The notes beneath the pieces were generated by a model. It did no database searches. It worked only from the letters and a program-made list of their open reading frames with translations, and was not told where the DNA came from. A stretch of 64,000 nt of DNA from positions 62,001-126,000 of the forward strand of contig CAYWOS010000001.1 of NCBI GenBank assembly GCA_964459985.1, given 5' to 3'. Within the stretch, counting starts at the first letter, position 1. Each line of letters opens with the position of its first letter. Shown here one piece after another: positions 60,693 to 64,000 of this stretch. Source of the stretch: CAYWOS01 sp964459985. Its GTDB lineage: Bacteria; Bacillota; Clostridia; Christensenellales; Aristaeellaceae. The position numbers and the translations under genes are program-made.

Positions 60693-62624
60693 ATGCGTTA
60701 TACTCCACCGGACGCGGAAGCAAGGGAGATGTTCCACCAGGGACGATCGAGCGCGGCCTATCGGTTCCTCGGCGCGCACACGGTCGACGACGGCGAGCCG
60801 ATGTGGCATTTCGCCGTCTGGGCGCCCAACGCGCGCGCCGTTTCGGTTACGGGCGAGTTCTGCGGATGGGACGCGGACACGCATCCCATGCGCAAGCAGT
60901 TCGACGGCACATGGGAACTGCGCCTGCCCCGATCGCTGTTCGATGCCGACGATCCCTACCTTTCCACCTATAAATACGCCGTTTGCGGCGCGGACGGGCA
61001 GCGGCGCCTGAAAGCCGATCCCTACGCGTTTTTCGCCGAGCTTCGTCCCGCCACGGCAAGCCGCGTCCGCGATCTCAACCGGTATGAATGGCACGATCAG
61101 GCGTGGATGTCGGCGCGCGCGGCTTACGATCCGTATGGCAGCCCGGTGAATATTTACGAGCTTCATCCGGGCACGTGGCGGCGCGGCGAAAACGGTGAAA
61201 AGCTTTCCTATACGCAAATCGCCGATCAACTGATCCCGTATATCAAGGAGATGCGGTATACGCATGTGGAATTCCTTCCCGTGATGGAGCATCCCTACGA
61301 CGGCTCGTGGGGCTATCAGATCACGGGCTTTTACGCGCCGACGTCGCGCTACGGCGAGCCGGAGGAACTGATGGCGCTGATCGACCGGCTGCATCAGGCT
61401 GGCATCGGCGTAATCCTCGATTGGGTGCCGGCGCATTTCACGCGCGACGATTTCGGCCTGCGACGCTTTGACGGCACGGCGTGCTACGAGCATCCCGATC
61501 CGCGCCGCGGCGACATGCCGCAGTGGGGAACGCACTTCTTTGATCTCTCGCGCGGCGAGGTCAGGAGCTTCCTGTTGTCGAACGCCGACTTCTGGCTCAG
61601 GTTTTATCACGCCGACGGGCTGCGCTGCGACGCCGTGAGCAGCATGCTGTACCTGGATTTCGCGAGGGCTGACGGCGATTACCTGCCGAATAAGGACGGC
61701 GGCAACCTGAATTATGACGCCGTTTCCTTCCTTCAGGCGCTCAACACCGCCGTGTACCGCGATTTCCCGGGCGTGATGATGATCGCCGAGGAATCAAGCG
61801 ATTATCGCGGCGTGACCAGACCCGTGCACGAAGGCGGGCTGGGGTTCGGCTTCAAATGGAACATGGGCTGGATGAACGATACGCTCGCCTATGTCGCGCT
61901 TGATCCCATCTACCGCAAGTATTCGCACGACAAGCTGACCTTTTCGCTGATGTACGCCTTCAACGAGCATTACATCCTGCCTTTTTCGCACGACGAGGTG
62001 GTGCACGGCAAGCACAGCCTTCTGGATAAGCATCCGGGCGATATCTGGCGCAAATTTGCCGGGCTTCGCGCGCTGTACGGCTACACGATGGCGCATCCCG
62101 GCAAAAAACTGCTCTTTATGGGCGGCGAGTTCGGGCAGTTCATCGAATGGAAGGACGACGATCAGCTCGACTGGTTTCTGCTCCAATACGAGAAGCATCC
62201 CGAGCTGCTCAAATTCGTCAGGCGTCTAAACGCCGTTTACCGCCAATACCCGGCGCTGTATAAAACGGACGGCGGCTGGGACGGTTTCAAATGGCTGCGC
62301 GTTCACGACGCCGATCGCAGCGTGATCGCTTTCCTGCGCTCGAGCGGACGGCATACGCCCGTCGTCTGCGTCGTCAATTTCACCCCCGTTTTTTACGGCG
62401 AATACACCATCGGACTGCCGTACCCCTGCGAAATGACCGAACTTCTCAATTCCGACCGCGCCGAGTTTGCCGGCAGCAATCAGTATAACGCGTACCTCAT
62501 CAAAACCCGGGACGAACCCTGCGAGGATCTGCCTTTTTCCGCGACGGTCTGCGTGCCGCCGCTTTCCGCCGTCTACCTGAAGGTAAAACGTCTGCCGAAA
62601 CGAGCGCGATCCACATCCGTGTAA
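60693..62624 (+). CDS. glgB: 1,4-alpha-glucan branching enzyme
   Basis: A 643-residue GlgB. An N-terminal CBM48 domain (WHFAVWAPNARAVSVTGEFCGWD) leads into the GH13 barrel. The nucleophile aspartate is near residue 312 (LRCDAVSSMLYLD), the acid glutamate near residue 364 (MIAEESSDY), and the transition-state site near residue 432 (FSHDEVVHGK). It introduces alpha-1,6 branches in glycogen. The ATG follows AAGGCGGTG. It is the first gene of the glycogen operon, and glgC starts 19 bases after its stop. A leader shared with DUF3842 precedes it. Confidence 0.95.
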   Translation: MRYTPPDAEAREMFHQGRSSAAYRFLGAHTVDDGEPMWHFAVWAPNARAVSVTGEFCGWDADTHPMRKQFDGTWELRLPRSLFDADDPYLSTYKYAVCGADGQRRLKADPYAFFAELRPATASRVRDLNRYEWHDQAWMSARAAYDPYGSPVNIYELHPGTWRRGENGEKLSYTQIADQLIPYIKEMRYTHVEFLPVMEHPYDGSWGYQITGFYAPTSRYGEPEELMALIDRLHQAGIGVILDWVPAHFTRDDFGLRRFDGTACYEHPDPRRGDMPQWGTHFFDLSRGEVRSFLLSNADFWLRFYHADGLRCDAVSSMLYLDFARADGDYLPNKDGGNLNYDAVSFLQALNTAVYRDFPGVMMIAEESSDYRGVTRPVHEGGLGFGFKWNMGWMNDTLAYVALDPIYRKYSHDKLTFSLMYAFNEHYILPFSHDEVVHGKHSLLDKHPGDIWRKFAGLRALYGYTMAHPGKKLLFMGGEFGQFIEWKDDDQLDWFLLQYEKHPELLKFVRRLNAVYRQYPALYKTDGGWDGFKWLRVHDADRSVIAFLRSSGRHTPVVCVVNFTPVFYGEYTIGLPYPCEMTELLNSDRAEFAGSNQYNAYLIKTRDEPCEDLPFSATVCVPPLSAVYLKVKRLPKRARSTSV

Positions 62625-62643
62625 CGATAAGGAGGTTTTCCAC

Positions 62644-63822
62644 ATGCACCTCAAGAAAAACGTCGTCGCCATGCTTCTGGCGGGCGGGCAGGGGAGCCGA
62701 TTGGGGATTCTGACCCAAAACACCGCCAAGCCCGCCGTCCCCTTCGGCGGGAAGTACCGCATCATCGATTTCCCGCTCAGCAACTGCTCCAACAGCGGCG
62801 TGGACGTCGTGGGCGTGCTGACGCAGTATCGTCCGCTCGAGCTCAACGCCTACATCGCCAGCGGCGCGCCGTGGGATCTGGACTATGTCGCGGGCGGCGT
62901 GTTCGTGCTGCCGCCCTATCAAAAGGGCAAATCGGGCGAATGGTATCGCGGCACGGCCAACGCCATCTATCAAAACCTCGCGTTCATCGAGCAGTATGAC
63001 CCTGAATTCGTGCTCGTGCTGTCGGGCGACCACATCTACAAGATAGATTACTCGCTCATGGTGCGGCAGCACATCGAGCGGGGCGCGGACGCCACCATCG
63101 CGGTGCGTAAGGTACCGTGGGAGGAAGCGAGCCGCTTCGGGATCATGAATACCGACGAAGACGGCAATATCGTCGAATTCGAGGAAAAGCCGAAGCAGCC
63201 CAAGTCCAACAACGCTTCGATGGGCGTGTACGTGTTCTCGTGGAGCGTTCTGCGCGAATACTTGATCCGCGACGAAAACGATCCGGGGTCCTCCAACGAT
63301 TTTGGCAAGAACATTATCCCGAACCTGCTCAACGACGGCAAGCGCCTGACGGCGTATGCCTTCGATGGCTACTGGAAGGACGTCGGCACCATTGAAAGCC
63401 TGTGGGAGGCCAATATGGACCTGCTCGCCGAGCAGCCCGAAATGGAGTTGAGCGACAAATCCTTCCGCGTATACGCGCGGAATCTCGGCTTGATTCCGCA
63501 GTATGTGGCGGACACGGCGGTCGTCCGCAACAGCCTTGTCACCGAGGGCTGCGACGTGCGCGGCGAGGTGCGCGGCAGCGTGCTGTCCTCCGGCGCGATC
63601 ATCGAGGAGGGCGCGAAAATCCTTTCGAGCGTCGTCATGCCCGGCGCCCGCGTGTGCGCGGGCGCGGTCATCGATCGCGCGATCATCGCCGAGAACGCTG
63701 TCGTCGGCCGCGGTGCCGTCGTCGGCGCCGCATCCGGGCAGATCGCCGTCGTCGGCGCGAACGCCGTCGTGCCGGATAAAGGCGTCGTCGCGCCCGGCGA
63801 GCAGTTTACGGGCGAGCAATAA
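62644..63822 (+). CDS. glgC: Glucose-1-phosphate adenylyltransferase, catalytic subunit
   Basis: A 392-residue ADP-glucose pyrophosphorylase. The N-terminal signature LAGGQGSRLGILTQNTAKP (residues 12-30) is followed by GGKYRIIDFPLSNCSNSG, GDHIYKIDY and FEEKPKQPKSN. A left-handed beta-helix domain with AVVRNSLVTEGCDVRGEV forms the C-terminus. It makes ADP-glucose for glycogen synthesis. The start follows AAGGAGG. The regulatory partner GlgD is next. In Bacillus GlgC/GlgD heteromers GlgC carries the activity. Confidence 0.95.
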   Translation: MHLKKNVVAMLLAGGQGSRLGILTQNTAKPAVPFGGKYRIIDFPLSNCSNSGVDVVGVLTQYRPLELNAYIASGAPWDLDYVAGGVFVLPPYQKGKSGEWYRGTANAIYQNLAFIEQYDPEFVLVLSGDHIYKIDYSLMVRQHIERGADATIAVRKVPWEEASRFGIMNTDEDGNIVEFEEKPKQPKSNNASMGVYVFSWSVLREYLIRDENDPGSSNDFGKNIIPNLLNDGKRLTAYAFDGYWKDVGTIESLWEANMDLLAEQPEMELSDKSFRVYARNLGLIPQYVADTAVVRNSLVTEGCDVRGEVRGSVLSSGAIIEEGAKILSSVVMPGARVCAGAVIDRAIIAENAVVGRGAVVGAASGQIAVVGANAVVPDKGVVAPGEQFTGEQ

Positions 63823-63881
63823 CGAAAGAAAGGATCACTTGATGCCCCGCCCGCGCGGGCGCATTCAACGGAGGGACAGCC

Positions 63882-64000
63882 ATGAATAACGTAATGGGTT
63901 TGATCTACACCGGCGAGAAAGACGCGCAGCTCCGCGAAATGACATCGACGCGCGCCGTCGCCGCCGTGCCCTTCGCCGGCCGCTATCGCATGATCGATTT
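63882..64000 (+). CDS. glgD: GlgD, glucose-1-phosphate adenylyltransferase-like partner (cut by window end)
   Basis: Only the first 39 codons are in the window (MNNVMGLIYTGEKDAQLRE, then RAVAAVPFAGRYRMIDF). The GlgD-type N-terminus lacks the GGQGxRL catalytic loop of GlgC and has GLIYTGEKDAQL in its place, as expected for the non-catalytic partner. The ATG at 63882 follows GGAGGGA. A palindrome GCCCGCGCGGGC (63849-63860) lies in the 59-base gap behind glgC. Confidence 0.88.
   Translation, partial: MNNVMGLIYTGEKDAQLREMTSTRAVAAVPFAGRYRMID

Overview
This window looks like a chromosomal piece of a GC-rich, spore-forming anaerobic Firmicute, most likely a gut-type Clostridium relative of the Christensenellales kind. 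That placement is inferred from three things: spoIIE, spoIIP and a DUF1614 partner; Clostridia-type families (DUF3842, DUF368, DUF3899, a YerC-type regulator, GlgC/GlgD pair); and a high-GC codon style combined with sigma-A promoters close to TTGACA/TATAAT. I found no rRNA, tRNA, IS element, phage gene or CRISPR array. About 42 genes are supported, nearly all intact; glgD is cut by the right edge.

Layout. 0-5 kb: a CatA-like acetyltransferase, a small secreted SH3 protein, a DUF368 polyprenyl-phosphate carrier, an ECF S-component behind an attenuated leader, DUF3842, and a uridine-kinase-like protein. 4.9-14.2 kb: a ten-gene minus-strand operon for an Mrp/Mbh-like membrane complex with four NuoL/M/N-type subunits but no oxidoreductase subunit in the window. 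14.4-18.1 kb: a cobalamin importer (btuF, btuC, btuD) under a cobalamin riboswitch with its own promoter and terminator; a 61-bp tandem array sits inside the operon. 18.2-25.2 kb: DUF3899 and an oligopeptide ABC transporter (oppABCDF). 25.4-30.5 kb: spoIIE, an MFS carrier, and dinB under a LexA box. 30.5-33.5 kb: a gene-poor, repeat-rich stretch (43-bp, 28-bp, about 350-bp and 15-bp repeats) interrupted by a two-gene unit encoding an unknown 99-aa protein and an SRAP/HMCES-type DNA-repair protein that begins at a TTG. 33.5-39.6 kb: spoIIP and DUF1614, beta-phosphoglucomutase, TldD/TldE, PHP phosphoesterase. 39.7-46.4 kb: yerC, pcrA, ligA, an unknown gene, an RluA-family pseudouridine synthase. 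46.5-60.5 kb (minus): five-SH3 secreted protein, hemW, a DUF5711-like beta-propeller, a SWIM/SNF2 helicase, and a 2,442-aa cyclic beta-1,2-glucan synthase-like giant. 60.6-64 kb: the glycogen operon glgB-glgC-glgD.

How it fits together. The window carries DNA maintenance (pcrA, ligA, dinB, SRAP, SNF2), vitamin and peptide uptake, ion-coupled membrane energetics, carbohydrate storage and beta-glucan metabolism, and two sporulation checkpoints (SpoIIE phosphatase, SpoIIP engulfment amidase).

The least explained features are regulatory or repetitive. (1) A 14-bp motif, consensus TAGAATACGGTATG, recurs with exact 21-bp periodicity at three intergenic loci (eight copies) and at two of them supplies the stop codon of the adjacent gene. 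(2) Two unlinked genes, DUF3842 and glgB, share an almost identical promoter-leader segment with a small hairpin. (3) The ECF S-component leader has two hairpins with the same AUGAA loop, one of which competes with a terminator, suggesting a riboswitch I cannot assign to a known class. All promoter, terminator and RNA calls are by eye.
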